A stretch of DNA of 64,000 bases, taken from NCBI GenBank assembly GCA_004173185.1, contig SEFZ01000017.1, positions 29,824 to 93,823 of the forward strand. The letters run 5' to 3'. The notes beneath the pieces are model-generated. The model made no database searches and was not told the origin of the DNA. It saw only the letters and a list, made by a program, of their open reading frames with translations. Positions 34,336 to 46,700 of the stretch are shown here, piece after piece. The translations under genes were made by a program, and so were the position numbers. The DNA is from Sphingomonadales bacterium. GTDB lineage: Bacteria; Pseudomonadota; Alphaproteobacteria; Sphingomonadales; Sphingomonadaceae. Within the stretch, counting starts at the first letter, position 1; each line of letters starts with the position of its first letter.

Positions 34336-36592
34336 GCCGCGTGCGCGAGACGGTTCGCGCATCCACGGCGCCGCGGCTGAACAGCATCGGCTGCATCTGG
34401 CCCTTCGCCCAGGGAACATATTGATCGCGATAATGCGCCGAGCGCGGATCGTTCGACTGGCCGGGCATATTGAGCATCACCGAATTGTCCCACGCGCCCA
34501 CGTCGATCACCTGCAAATAGCTTGCCCCGCTGCCGACCATCCAGCCGCGCAGGCCGCGCGCCATGACGGTGTAGCTATCACCACCCGACTCCGCCCCTTC
34601 GATGGCCGGGAAAGCTGCGGCGATGGCGGGGATACTCGACAGCGGATGCGCGACGCGAACCTTGTGCAAAGTCCCCCATCGCCATGCAGCGGGATCGGGG
34701 CCGAGCCGCGCTACCGCCGTGCTCCACGCCGCCGAAAGCGCGCCCTCCAGCATGGCCGGGTCGCCAGCCAGACGCTGGAGCATCACCGATGGCGCGACGC
34801 TGTTCACCAGATGCCGTGCCCGTGCAGGCACCACCGCCGCGACCATCCGGCCGCCAAGTTCGGCCCATAGCATTTCGAACAAAGCCGCCGCCCCGCTCGC
34901 GGCATCCACGCGCCCGTCCCAGGCGCGCAGCATCTCCGCTGCCGGGCCATGTTCGGGCAGCAACGCGATCAACGCCTGCGCTGGCTTGGAAAGCGTATCC
35001 TGCTGGAGCGCCACGCTGTCCGCTACGCTATGCTTGGGTTGCGCCGCCAGCACATCCGCGATCCGATCGTAGCGATAGGGTTCGCGGAACGAGAAAGCCG
35101 GAATGCGATCACGCGGCCAATCCATGGGCAGATTATTCTGGTTGGCCGAGGCGAACCAGCCCTTGGCTGGGTTATATTCGCTTGGCAGCGCGCGAAAATC
35201 GCGCATGCCCGTCCAATCATAGCGGCCATCGCCCGGCACCGGCAGCAGCCCGTCACCCTTGCGGCGAACCGGCGCGAAGCCGATCACCTGCCAACCATGA
35301 TTGCCGTCCACATCGGCATAATGGAAATTGGTCGGTGAGGGATGGAAGGCGAAGGCTTCGCGAAGGCTTTCCCAATCGCGCGCGAGGTTGATCGCGATCA
35401 TCGCGAACGCGCCGCTCGCCCCCGGCTGCAACTCGATCGATCCCAGCACAGTCGCGCGGCGCCTGGCGGGGTTGTGCGAAACCACCGGCCCCTGCACCGC
35501 ATAGCGCAAGGTCACCGTCTTCACGGCTGCGCCCTTCACCGGGATAAGCGTCTCGACCCGATCGAACCGCTTCCAGCCGCCCGCATGCCGATATTGCTCG
35601 GGATCGTCGGGGTGCAGTTCGAGGACGAACAGATCCTCCTGATCGATGTGAAAATTGGTCCGCCCAAACGCGAAGCGATCGGTGTGCCCCTGCATGATGC
35701 CCGCAAGTCCGGGAGCGCCTGCGCCGATCACGTCGAGCCCCGGCGCGGTGAGGTGAACGACATGGCGCGGGCCGAAACCGCCAATGCCCAGATGCGGATC
35801 GTTGGCGAGGATCGGGCGCCCCGTCGCGCTACGCTGCGGCCCCACGGTCCATGCGTTGCTGCCCGCATTGGCGCGCTCGACCGGATCCGGTGCCATCGCG
35901 CCATAGGGCAATCCGCCCAGCCGCAGCACGCCCAGATCGGCCAGGGACACCGCAGCCACATCGAGCCCCTCGGGCACGGTCAGCGACCATGCCGGGCGCA
36001 AGGGCGAGGCAATCGCATCCAGCTCGAGCAAGCCGATCGCGGCCAATCGCGCGCGGCGCACTTCGTCATCGGCATTCCCGGCCGAGACTCCACGCGCCAC
36101 CACCAGATCGCGCAGCGCCCATTTCATCGGGCGGATGCCGAGGATGGCATATTCGAGCGGCAGCAATGCCGGGTTCGCCAGCACTTCGTCGATCCGCGCA
36201 TTGATGCCGGCGACATAGGCCCGCGCGCATTCGACATATCGGGCCGGCACCTGCGCGAGTTCCGCTGCTACATCGCCCTGATAGTGAAACAGCCGCGCCG
36301 CCGCATCGTGTGCGGCAAACTCCGGCCCGCACACTTCGGCCAGCCGCCCCATCTCGCGCCGATGCGACAGATCGATCTGAAACATCCGGTCGCGCGCGAC
36401 GACATAGCCCTGACCGAAATAGGCATCGGGGATCGACTGTGCGCGGATGTGCGGCACGCCGTAAGGATCGTCGAGTATCTCGATCGGCGCAGAAAGCCCC
36501 GCCGCCATTTGCCGCTGACGCGCGAGCAAGGGGGCGGCAGGTATCGCGACGATCGCGGCACTGCCGAGCAGAAAATGGCGGCGGCTGAACAT
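34319..36592 (-). CDS. Penicillin acylase family Ntn-hydrolase, Tat-exported
   Basis: A 757-residue member of peptidase family S45. The start at 36592 gives a twin-arginine signal (SRRHFLLGS) near the N-terminus. An alpha-subunit region follows up to about residue 243. GSNAW at 244-248 marks autocatalytic cleavage with Ser245 as new N-terminal nucleophile; a spacer precursor must be removed to make the alpha/beta heterodimer. The family cleaves amide bonds of penicillins, acyl-homoserine lactones, glutaryl-cephalosporins or other N-acyl compounds. Tat export implies folding before transport to the periplasm. Substrate unknown: quorum-signal degradation is one possibility. It is convergent with the MFS gene, with a 17-base overlap. 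Confidence 0.9.
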   Translation of the reverse strand: MFSRRHFLLGSAAIVAIPAAPLLARQRQMAAGLSAPIEILDDPYGVPHIRAQSIPDAYFGQGYVVARDRMFQIDLSHRREMGRLAEVCGPEFAAHDAAARLFHYQGDVAAELAQVPARYVECARAYVAGINARIDEVLANPALLPLEYAILGIRPMKWALRDLVVARGVSAGNADDEVRRARLAAIGLLELDAIASPLRPAWSLTVPEGLDVAAVSLADLGVLRLGGLPYGAMAPDPVERANAGSNAWTVGPQRSATGRPILANDPHLGIGGFGPRHVVHLTAPGLDVIGAGAPGLAGIMQGHTDRFAFGRTNFHIDQEDLFVLELHPDDPEQYRHAGGWKRFDRVETLIPVKGAAVKTVTLRYAVQGPVVSHNPARRRATVLGSIELQPGASGAFAMIAINLARDWESLREAFAFHPSPTNFHYADVDGNHGWQVIGFAPVRRKGDGLLPVPGDGRYDWTGMRDFRALPSEYNPAKGWFASANQNNLPMDWPRDRIPAFSFREPYRYDRIADVLAAQPKHSVADSVALQQDTLSKPAQALIALLPEHGPAAEMLRAWDGRVDAASGAAALFEMLWAELGGRMVAAVVPARARHLVNSVAPSVMLQRLAGDPAMLEGALSAAWSTAVARLGPDPAAWRWGTLHKVRVAHPLSSIPAIAAAFPAIEGAESGGDSYTVMARGLRGWMVGSGASYLQVIDVGAWDNSVMLNMPGQSNDPRSAHYRDQYVPWAKGQMQPMLFSRGAVDARTVSRTRLNPPG

Positions 36593-36673
36593 AGTCAATG
36601 CCTGCCCCGACACGCCTGCCCTGTCACCGTGGGAATCGCTCGGGCCATCATAAGCACAAGCTATAGCCGCGCT

Positions 36674-37615
36674 TTATTCGGCGGCGAGGCCCTCATCGCT
36701 TGTCGGGATCAACGCCCGGGCAGGAACCCCGAACACGGCTTTGCGCGCCTGGATCACGTGACGGAGATACGGGGTCTGCATCGCCATGAAGCGCCGCGGC
36801 GTGGTGCCCAGAAACTCATCGGCATCGCGCAGGAAGTGCGACACGTCGAAATAGCTGCGGGATCGCAGGCTGTAATCCGCCTCGCCGCCCGCGCCATACA
36901 TGCGCAGCAGCGAGCGCAGGAACCGCGCGCGGCGCAACAGGCGCTTCGGCGGAAAACCGAAATGTCGCAGCGTAAGCGTGCGCAATTGCTGCGGGGTCAG
37001 ATCGAGTTGCTCGGCGATCTCGGAGAGTCCGTCCACGGTCTCACCGGTGATCAGCGCCATGATCCGGCGGATCACCGGCTCGTCGGGATTCGGCTCGCCC
37101 AGATTTTCGAGGAAAAAGGCGTCGAGCACACCCTTCAACTGCGGGCCCTGGTCGCAGGCTGCGATCAAATCGAACAGGCGTTGACCGAAATCGCCCGGGA
37201 TCGCTCCGGCAATCGGAACGACCCGGTCGCAGAAATTCTGCGCGGGCCGGCGCAGCAATCGCGCCCAGCCGAGCGGGGTGAGCGTGATGCCTACAGTGAC
37301 ATCGCCAAAGGTTTCCAAGCGCGTTGCCCGGCTGGTCGGGCCATAAAGCGCTGAAATAGGCACCGGTGAAAAGGCCTTGCCACCGATCCAGACATTATAG
37401 GGTCGCTCACCGAAGAAAAAGCGCAGGCTCGCCGATCCGGGCATTGCCCATTCGACAGCGCCCATCACCTCAGGCCCCTCGGAATCCAGCGCGAAATACT
37501 CGCTGACAAAGTCTGCAACGCGCGGATCGGGGCGTTCGAAGCGCAGCGCCATATTGGCGGGCCCGACGAACACTTCGGGCGGAACGCCGGGCGCATGGGT
37601 GCCGCTCTCGATCAT
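36674..37615 (-). CDS. AraC family transcriptional regulator
   Basis: A 313-residue regulator with an N-terminal ~190-residue sensing domain of no recognised type and a C-terminal AraC DNA-binding domain. Helix-turn-helix segments are DGLSEIAEQLDLTPQQLRTL and the second helix pair around FDVSHFLRDADEFLGTTPRR. The latter is the usual FxxxSHFxRxFkxxxGxTPxxF signature. It ends 82 bases upstream of the acylase gene on the same strand and could control it. The effector is unknown. Confidence 0.88.
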   Translation of the reverse strand: MIESGTHAPGVPPEVFVGPANMALRFERPDPRVADFVSEYFALDSEGPEVMGAVEWAMPGSASLRFFFGERPYNVWIGGKAFSPVPISALYGPTSRATRLETFGDVTVGITLTPLGWARLLRRPAQNFCDRVVPIAGAIPGDFGQRLFDLIAACDQGPQLKGVLDAFFLENLGEPNPDEPVIRRIMALITGETVDGLSEIAEQLDLTPQQLRTLTLRHFGFPPKRLLRRARFLRSLLRMYGAGGEADYSLRSRSYFDVSHFLRDADEFLGTTPRRFMAMQTPYLRHVIQARKAVFGVPARALIPTSDEGLAAE

Positions 37616-37695
37616 CGATCAAGCCCTGCAGCATGGCCATGGTTCAACAACACGGTTTTCAGAGGTTTTCCTCTATTTGCGATCCTTGATTGAAA

Positions 37696-37720
37696 GGACC
37701 GCCCCTCCCCGAGGCGGTCC
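37696..37720 (-). terminator. Intrinsic terminator of the giant adhesin gene
   Basis: On the minus strand GGACCGCC-tcggggagg-GGCGGTCC followed by TTTCAATC, 12 bases past the stop codon. Perfect 8-bp stem with a short T-run: a typical rho-independent terminator. Confidence 0.8.
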
Positions 37721-37731
37721 CTCAATCCGAC

Positions 37732-40700
37732 TTAGACGAACGTGAAGTCCTGCACATTGATCGGTGTTGCATTGTCGAAGGTGATCACTTCGTGCTGCGC
37801 CCCCGCATTATAATCGATGCGCCAGTGCGTGTCGTCAACCTGCGTGAAGATCGCATCCTCACCAAAGCCCACGAACTCCAGCTTGTCCGCACCCTCGGAA
37901 GCCACGCCCGAGAAGTCGAGGACGTGATCGCCCGTAGCGGTTCCCAGATGGAACACGAACACATCGTCGCCATCGGTCGCCTGATGCGTTTCGACCGCGA
38001 CGGTCGCTTCGTGCTCGACAAGCACACCACCCGTCGGGCGACCCAGCAGCAACGAGGAGTCCCCGCCAGACTGGTTGCTGGCCACGCCGACGCTGCCATC
38101 GTCCGAAGCCGCGAGCGAGCTGTCATCATAGATCGAGACGACGGTCATATTCTCTTCCGCGCCGCCAGCCGTGAGACCAGCAGGTGCCGGGCCGGTGACA
38201 TGGATTGTCAGCGTCGAGGACGCAGTGATGTTGAACTCGTCCTTCACGACATAGGTTACGACAACGTCCTCGCTCTGGCCCTCGCCGAGCCCGGCGAATG
38301 CCGTGCCGGGGTTGAACACGACCTGATTGTTGACGACCGAAACCGTTCCCTTGCCGGGTGTGACGCCCGCCGAAACCAGCGTCAGAACCGCGTTGTGATC
38401 GACGTCGGTGTCGTTCGCCAGCACGTTGACCGTGACCGGCGTGCTCTTGCCCGTCGTCGCGAAGTCAGCAACCGCCACCGGCGCGTTGTTCGCACCGTTG
38501 AGCGTGTAGTTAGCCGTTGCGACGACCGTACCGCCATTCCCGTCGCTCACCGTGTAGGTGAAGGTGTCGGTCACGTTCTCGCCCTTTGCCAGCGCAGCGA
38601 TCGCCGCCACCCCGGCCGGGTTGATCGTCAGCGTGCCATTGGCTGCCAGGGTAACCGTCGCGCCCATCGTCGAAGTGGTGGTGAACGGATCGATGATCAG
38701 CGTGTCGCCGTCTGCATCGCTGGCATTGGCAAGAAGCGATGTGCGGCCCGTGGTGAACACGAAGGGTTCGTCTTCCGCAATGCCGTTGGCGAGGATGCCC
38801 GCGAAGCCGATATCCAGCCGCGCGCCGATCGCCTGCCCGCCCGTCGCGTCATACGAGCCGACCTGGAAGTCGATCGTATAATTGCCCGAACTGGCGAGGG
38901 TCACATTGACCGTCTGCGTGCCGGTCGTGCCGGTGAACGGTGTCTGATAGTTGAACACCGTCTGCACGATCGCACCCGTCACCGCATCGCGGATATAGGC
39001 GCGGCCGATCGCCTGATCGCCGCCCGAGGTGAGCTTATAGGTGAAGCTCACCACGTCGCCAGCCGCGCCGGTAAAGGCCGAGCTCTTGATGCTCGGGCCA
39101 TAGCCGGTGCCATAACCAACCGGGGTCGTACCCGTATAGTTGAGCACCGCTACCGCCATGTCGCCGGTGATCGCACTGCCGGTGCGATCGATCGTCGCCG
39201 TGGCAGTAAATGCGCCGGTGGTGCCGGTAGATGTCAGCGTGGTGGTCCAGCCCGAGAAGTCGGGCGTCTGATCGAAGCCGCCATTGCCCAGGCGGTTGGC
39301 GAGCAACGTCACTGCCCCGGAGACCGTCGGCACATCGTTGCTTCCGGTCACATTGATCGTGACCAACTGATTGGTGATGCCGCCCTTGTCGTCGGTTACC
39401 TTCACCGTGAAGGTGTCGACTGCGAGCTGGCCGCCATCCAGCGCCTGCGTCGCCGCAAGCGTGTCGTTCAGCGTGTAGGTCCACACGCCGCCCGCGGTCA
39501 GCGCAAGGCTGCCAAAGGTGCCGTTCGTGCTGCTCACCATGCCCCAGGTCGAGGTTGCGCCGTCGTCCAGGTCGCTGCTGGTCAGCGTGCCGGTCGCGCC
39601 CGAAGAACCGAGCGGGGTCGTGCCATTGGCAGCAACGCCCGCCTCGATCACCGCGCCGGTCGCTGCCGAAGCAGGCGACGTGACGACCGGCAGATCGTTG
39701 GTGCCGATCACGGTGAGCGTAGCAGTGCCCGTCGCGGTTGCGCCCTTCTCGTCGCTGATCGTGTAGCTGATCACGACCGTCTCGTTCGTGCCCTCCGCCA
39801 GATGATCGAAGTCCGCGCCCGGGGTGAACACCAGCTTGCCATCGACAACGCTGGCGGTGCCGTGACCAGCCGGCGCAGTGGCGCTGATCAGGGTGAGCAC
39901 CTTGCCGGTATCCACATCCGTATCGTTGGCGAGCACATCGCTGGTGACGATGCTGTTCTCGGTGGTCGGCGAGGCGATCGAATAGAGGCGCATCTTGATG
40001 CCGCTCGAAGACGCGTCGCCGCCCTGCAGGCTGGCATCGGTCCAGACGATGACGGTGTTGCCACCGGCAAGCGTCGTGATCGCGGAATCGTCCTGACTAT
40101 TGGTAATCGCAGTGTTGACCAGGAACTCGCTGCCAACCTTCACGCCCGTGGCGGTGAAGACCTGTGCCTTAATGCCAACGCCGCTGGCATCGCCGCCGAC
40201 AAAGCTCTGGTCATTCCAGCTAATCATGAATCCGCCACCGGCAACCGCGGAGATTGCGGGCGTTATCTGGTTGTTCAGCGTGTTGGTGTTGACCAGGAAG
40301 TCACTGGTCACCTTGGTGCCTGCAGCATCATACACTGCGGCACGCACCGCGTAGCCGCTCGTATCGGGCACGGTCAGCGATGCGTCACTCCACGTGATGG
40401 CAAAGCCCCCCGAAGCGAGCGCAGTGATCGCCGGCTGATTCTGAGTGCTGTTGGTCGCAGTGTTAACCAGGAACTCGCTGCCAACCTTCACGCCCGTGGC
40501 GGTGAACATCTGCGCGCGTACCGCCGTGCCGCTCGTATCCGGTGCGGTGAGGCTAGAATCGGCCCAGGTGACCACGAAATTACCATTGGCAAGCGCAGTG
40601 GTCGTCGATCCGGCCTGAACATTCGTCGTGAGCGTATTGACCTGGAATTCGCCACCCGCCTTGAGTCCGGCGGCGGTGTAGATCTGCGCCTTCACCGCGC

Positions 40701-43700
40701 TGCCGCTCCCATCGCTGCTGACGTTGCTGTCCGTCCACGTAACCACGAAGCCACCCGTAGAAAGCCCGGTGATCGAGGATTCCATCTGGTTGCTCGCGAT
40801 AACCGTGTTGACCAGGAACTCGGTGCCGACCTTGACCCCTGCGGCGGAGTACATCTGCGCCTTGACGCCATAGCCGGAGTTATCGCCACCCACCGTGCTG
40901 GCATCACTCCAGCTCACCACGAAACCGCCATTGGCGAGCGCGCTGATCTGCGACTGATATTGCGTGCTGTTGGTCTGGGTATTGACCAGGAATTCGCTGC
41001 CGATCTTGGTGCCCACCGCGCTGAACAGCTGCGCCTTGATCCCCAAACTTGCGGCGTCGCCCCCCAATGTGCTCCCGTCTGACCAGCTAACCACGAAATT
41101 GCCGTTCGAGAGCGCCGTAACCGCGCTCTGATACTGCTGACCATTCGTCTGGGTATTGACCAGAATTTCGCCGGTCAGTGCCGTTGCCAAGCCATTGCCG
41201 CCGGTGATGATGTCCGCAACCGCAACCGGCGCATCGTTGGTGCCGGCCACCGTGAGCGTCACGATCTGGTTGACGAAGCCGCCCTTGTCGTCAGTCACGC
41301 GAACCGTGAAGCTCTCGGCCCCGGATTGCCCCTCGGCCAGCGCCTGCGTAGCCGCCTTGCTGTTGTCGAGGGTGTAGGTCCACGCCCCGCTCGCATTGAG
41401 CGTTAGGTTGCCATAGGTGCCCGCGCTGCTGCCAACCACGCTCCACGTCGCCGTGGCGCCGTTATCGACATCGGTTGCGGTGAGCGTGCCGCCGAGCGAG
41501 CTGCCGGCAACGACCGTGCCGTCATCCAGGTTGCCCGCTTCGACAGCCGTGCCGAGCAGCGCCGACGACGTGATCACCGGCGCATCGTTGGTGCCGGTCA
41601 CCGTGACGGTAACCGTCGCCGGAGCCGAGACTGCGCCATGGCTGTCGGTGGACGTGTAGGTGAAGGTCACCTGGCGCGTTTCGCCTGCTGCGAGATCGTC
41701 GAAATCGGCACCCGGATTGAACGCGAAGTTCGCGCCATTGGCCGTGACCGAGCCCTTTGCGGGCTGGCTGGCCAGTTGGAAGCTGATCGTCGCACCATCA
41801 TCGTCCGCATCCGCATCGTCTCCGATGAAGACACCCGCGACAATCGCGTTCTCGTCCGTCGAGACTGCAATGGCGTTTGCCGTCGGAGCGAAGTTATCCG
41901 CCGCGCCGGTCACCTGGATCGTGATCGTCTGGGTGGCCGTGCCGCCCAGTCCGTCGCTCACCGTGGCGGTGAAGGTCTCTGTGACGATCTGGCCATCGCT
42001 CAGCGCCTGCGTCGCCGCAGCGTTGTTGTCGAGCGTGTAGGTCCACACGCCCGCCGCGTTGATCGCGAAGGCACCGTAGACGCCAGCGGCACTGCCGCTC
42101 CACGCGGCGGTGGCGTTGGCATCGACATCAGCCGAAGTCAGCGTGCCCGTTGCCGACGCCGTACCGGCATTGACCGCGCCTGCCTCGACAACCGCGCCGC
42201 TTGCCGCCGCTGCGTTCGACGTGACGACCGGCGCATCGTTGGTGCCGGTGAGTGTGATCGTCAGCGTCGACGTCGCCGTCGCACCATGCTGGTCGGTGAC
42301 CGTGTAGTTCGCGACCACTGCCTGCGTCGCACCCTGCGCCAGCGACTGATACGCGGCGTCCGCCGCGCTGAAGCTGTAGCTGCCGTCGCTGTTGAGCGTC
42401 AGACCCGCGACCGGCGCATTGAGCGCGAAGGTGCGCGTGGCACCCGCATCCATGTCGGTATCGTTCGCAGCAACCGTGCCCGAGATCGTGGCGTCCTCGT
42501 TCACCGAAGCGGTGTCCGCGACCGCAACCGGGGCATCGTTGGTGCCCGTGACCGTCCACTGCATCGAGGTCGGCTTGGTGACCAGACCGTCCGTGACCGA
42601 ATAGGTGACGGTAACAACGCTCGTCTGGCCCAGCGCCAGCGACTGATACGCGGCATGTGCCGGGTTCAGCGTGAAGCTGTGCGTGGCGGCGTCATAGGTG
42701 ACACCGGCCGGCAGCGTGCCGATCGAGACGACCGAGAGCGTCGCTCCCTGATCGACATCGCTGGTGTTCGCCAACGCATCACGCGTGACCGCTGCGCCAT
42801 CCTCGATCGCGGTGGCCGTAACCGCGCCAGATACTACCGGAGCATCGTTGGTGCCGGTCAGCGTGACCGTGACGACCTGATTGACCGATGCGCCTTCATT
42901 GTCGGTGATCGTGATGGTGTAGCTCTGGGTGAGCACCTGCCCGGCCGCCAGCGAGTCGATCGCGCTGTCCGGAACCGTGAAGGTCCAGCCGAGCTTATTG
43001 CCGGCCTGATCGACTGTGCCGAGCGCGAAGGCGCCGAGATAGCCTGCGCCGCCGGTGAAGCTGGCATTGTGGACGTCGCCCACATCGACATCGGCATAGG
43101 TGATCGTGCCGGTCGCATTGTGAATGACGGTGTTTTCATCCGCCGCACCATCGTTGCGCTCGGTGATCGCGGCGCCGCTCGACGAACCGGTCGAACCGCT
43201 GAGCGCCTTGAGCGTGGCATCGAGCACCGCCCCGCGCTGTGCTGCATCGACATGGTTGAGATCGAAGCCCCAGGTCGCAGCGCGATAGGTGCCCTTGTCG
43301 TTGATCACGGCAATGTCGTTATGCGCGGCATCGCCGGACCAGTTGCCGGGGTTCAGTTCCAGCAGCGCACGCGCCGTGGCGGCACCAGCCTGGAAGCCCG
43401 AGAACATGTCGTCATATTCGCCGCCAGCCCAAACGTTGAGCTGGATCTGCGCGCCGGTTGCATCGGTCGCATAGATCGGCGCAGCGCGGTTCGAGAAGGT
43501 CGGCATGTTATACTGGTAGAAGGTCAGACCGAGCTGGTTCTGGATGAACGACTGGGCGCTGGTCTCATCGTAAACGCTGTGGCCGCCCGCGTAGAGCAGA
43601 TTGCCGCCGCCGTTCAGATATGCGGTCAACGTCGACACGTTCTGCGCGGTCAGATTGCTGTAGGCGCGATCGCCGTTCGACCAGATCACGATGTCGTAAT

Positions 43701-46700
43701 TGGCCAGATTGGCGGTCGGGTTGCCTTCCGACGCGATCACTTCGGTCGTGAAGGTGTAGCCAAGCGAAGTCAGCGTCGACTGCCACGTGCTGGTGCCCGC
43801 AAGCCCGCGATCGTCGTCGACAAGCAGGATGCGCGGCGAAGCGTTGACCGTCGAGGAAACGATGGTCGGCGCGTCGTTAACCCCGGTAACGGTGACCGAC
43901 ACGCTCGAATTGGCGCTCGCGCCGAACTCGTCGGTAACCTGATAATTACCGGTGACGGTGCGCGTCGCGCCCGCTGCCAGGTCCTGATAGGCGGTGTTCG
44001 AAGCGTCGAAGCTGTAGCTGCCATCGCCGTTGATCGTCAGGCCGGCGACTGCATTGGTGCCCTGATAGGTCAGCACCGCATTGTGATCGACATCGCCATC
44101 ATTGGTTCGCAGGCTGCCGGTGACGACCGGGCCGTCCTCGGTAGCTGTCGCGGTGTCTGCGACCGCGGTCGGGGCATCGTTGGTGCCGGTCACGGCCACG
44201 CTGAGCGTGGAGGTGCTGGTTGCGCCATGCTGATCGGTGACGGTGTAATTGGCGACAACGTTCTGCACTTCGCCCTGCGCCAGCGCCTGATAGGCAGCGT
44301 TCGCAGCGTTGAAGCTGTAGGTACCGTCGGCATTCAGCGTCAGACCCGCAACCGGCGCGTCGAGCGTGTAGGTCAGCACTGCGCCGTCATCCAGATCCAC
44401 GTCGTTGGTCCGCAGATTGCCGCTGAGCGCGCTGTCCTCGAGAACCGAAGCGGTATCGGCGGTCGCGACCGGCGCATCGTTGGTGCCGGTGATCGTGATC
44501 GTCGCGGTCGAGACGGATTCCGCCCCTTGCTCGTCGCGCACCGTGTAGCTGACCACCACCGTCTCGACGACGCCGAGCGCGAGATGATCGAAGTTGGTGC
44601 CGGGGGTGAATACGAGCTGGTTGCCCAGGATGCTCGCCACGCCCTTGCCCGCTGGTGCAGTCGCCGCGACCAGCGTGAGCACGGCGCCCTGATCGCCATC
44701 GCTGTCATTCGCCAGAACGTTGATCGTCAGCGTCTGGTTCTCGGTGCCGGCGGCGTTATCCGCCACGGCAACCGGAGCATCGTTGGTGCCGGTGACGGTG
44801 ATCGTCAGCGTTGCAGTGTTGACCGCACCGCGCTCGTCCGTGACCTGATAGTTCACGACCAGCACCTGCTGCTGCCCCTGCGCCAGCGCATTATAGGCGC
44901 TGTTCGACGGATCGAAGCTGTAGCTGCCGTTCGCCGAGAAGCTGAGGCCCGCGACGGTGTTGAGCAGCTGGTAGCTGAGCACCGCGCCCGCATCCACATC
45001 GCTGTCATTCGCAGCAACGCTGCCGGTGATGACCGATGCGCCTTCGAGCACAGTTACGGTGTCCGCAACTGCGATCGGGCGATCGTTGGTGCCGGTGATC
45101 GCGACGACGACGTTGGTGTTCGCCGCTGCGCCGAAATCGTCGGTTACCGTGATCGGGAAGGTCTCGTTGACCGTCTGGCCCTCGGCCAGCGCCTGCGTCG
45201 CAGCGCGGCTGTTGTCGAGGGTGTAGGTCCAGACCCCAGCGGCGTTGATCGCGAAGCTGCCATAGATGCCGTTTGCGCTGCCGGTCCAGCTGGCGGTCGC
45301 GTTGGTGTCGACATCAGTCGAGCGCGCGGTGCCGCCTGCCGTGGCAGTGCCCGCGACGAGCGCGCCGTTATCGAGGTTGCCGGCTTCGGTGACGATCGCC
45401 TGATAGTCCGAGCTACCCGAAGCGCCCTCGACCGACAGATGGAAGGTGTAGCCGCCCGAGGTGGTGGTGTTCGGGAAACGGGCCATCTGGATGAAGTAGG
45501 TGCCGGGCTGCAGATAGGTTTGGATCAGGCTGTCGAGGCCCGAGCTGGTGCCCGGATCATAGCCGGCATCGTCGCTCTGTGCGAGCAAGCCACCTTGGGC
45601 GTTGTAGAGGTTCAGCCAGGCATCGAATGCTGCGTAGTCGACGTCGATCGTCACCTGACCGGCAGTCGTGACCGTGAAGCTGTACCAGTCGGTCTGGCCA
45701 TCGGCGCTGCCGTTGACGGTGACGTGCGGGATCGTGGTCGAGTCATAGATTGACGGATTGTCGGAAAGCGAAAGCAGCCCGTTCAGCGACACCGCGTTCG
45801 CCTGACCATGGTTATGCACGTCGCTCGGCTGGTTATAGACGCCGCTGCCGCCGCTCTGGATCACCGGCGCATCGTTGGTGCCGGTGACCGTGACGGTGAC
45901 TGCCTGCATCGCAAATGCGCCGCGATCGTCGGTCACTCGGGCCTGGAACGTCTCGGTGACAGTCTGGCCTTCACGCAGGCCCTGCGTGGCCGCACGGCTA
46001 TTGTCGAGCGTGTAGGTCCATAGGCCATTCGCGCCCATGGCGAAGCTGCCATAGGTGCCGTTGGCCGAACCCGTCCACGTCGCGGTCGCGCCATTGTCGA
46101 TATCGCTCGAAGTGAGCTGGCCGCTCGCCACCGACGTGCCCGCGACGACACTGCCATCATCGAGATTGCCGGCTTCGGTAACATTGCCCGTTGCAGCAGC
46201 TGCGGTCGACGTGACCAGCGGCGCATCGTTGGTGCCGGTGAGCGTGATCGTCAGCGCTGCCTGTGCGGTCGCGCCGTGCTGATCGGTGACGGTGTAGTTC
46301 GCGACAACGGCAAGCTGCTGGCCGCCCGAAAGCGACTGATAGGCCGCGTTCGACGTATCGAAGCTGTAGCTGCCGTCCGCGTTAAAGGTGAGGCCCGCGA
46401 CCGGCGCGTTGAGCGCGAAGCCCAGCACTGCGCCATCGTCCACATCGCTGTCGTTCGCAGCGACGGTGCCGCTGACAACACCGTTATCCTCAGTGCCGGT
46501 GCGGAAGTCCGCGACGGCCACCGGCGCATCGTTGGTGCCGGTGATCGTGACGGTCAGCGTCGAGGTCGAGGTTGCGCCATTCTCGTCGCGCATCGTGTAG
46601 CTGACGGTGACGACTTCGCTCGCGTCCAGCGCGAGATGATCGAAGCTGGTGCCCGGCGTGAAAACGAGCTGGTTGTTCACGACCGTTGCGACGCCCTTGC

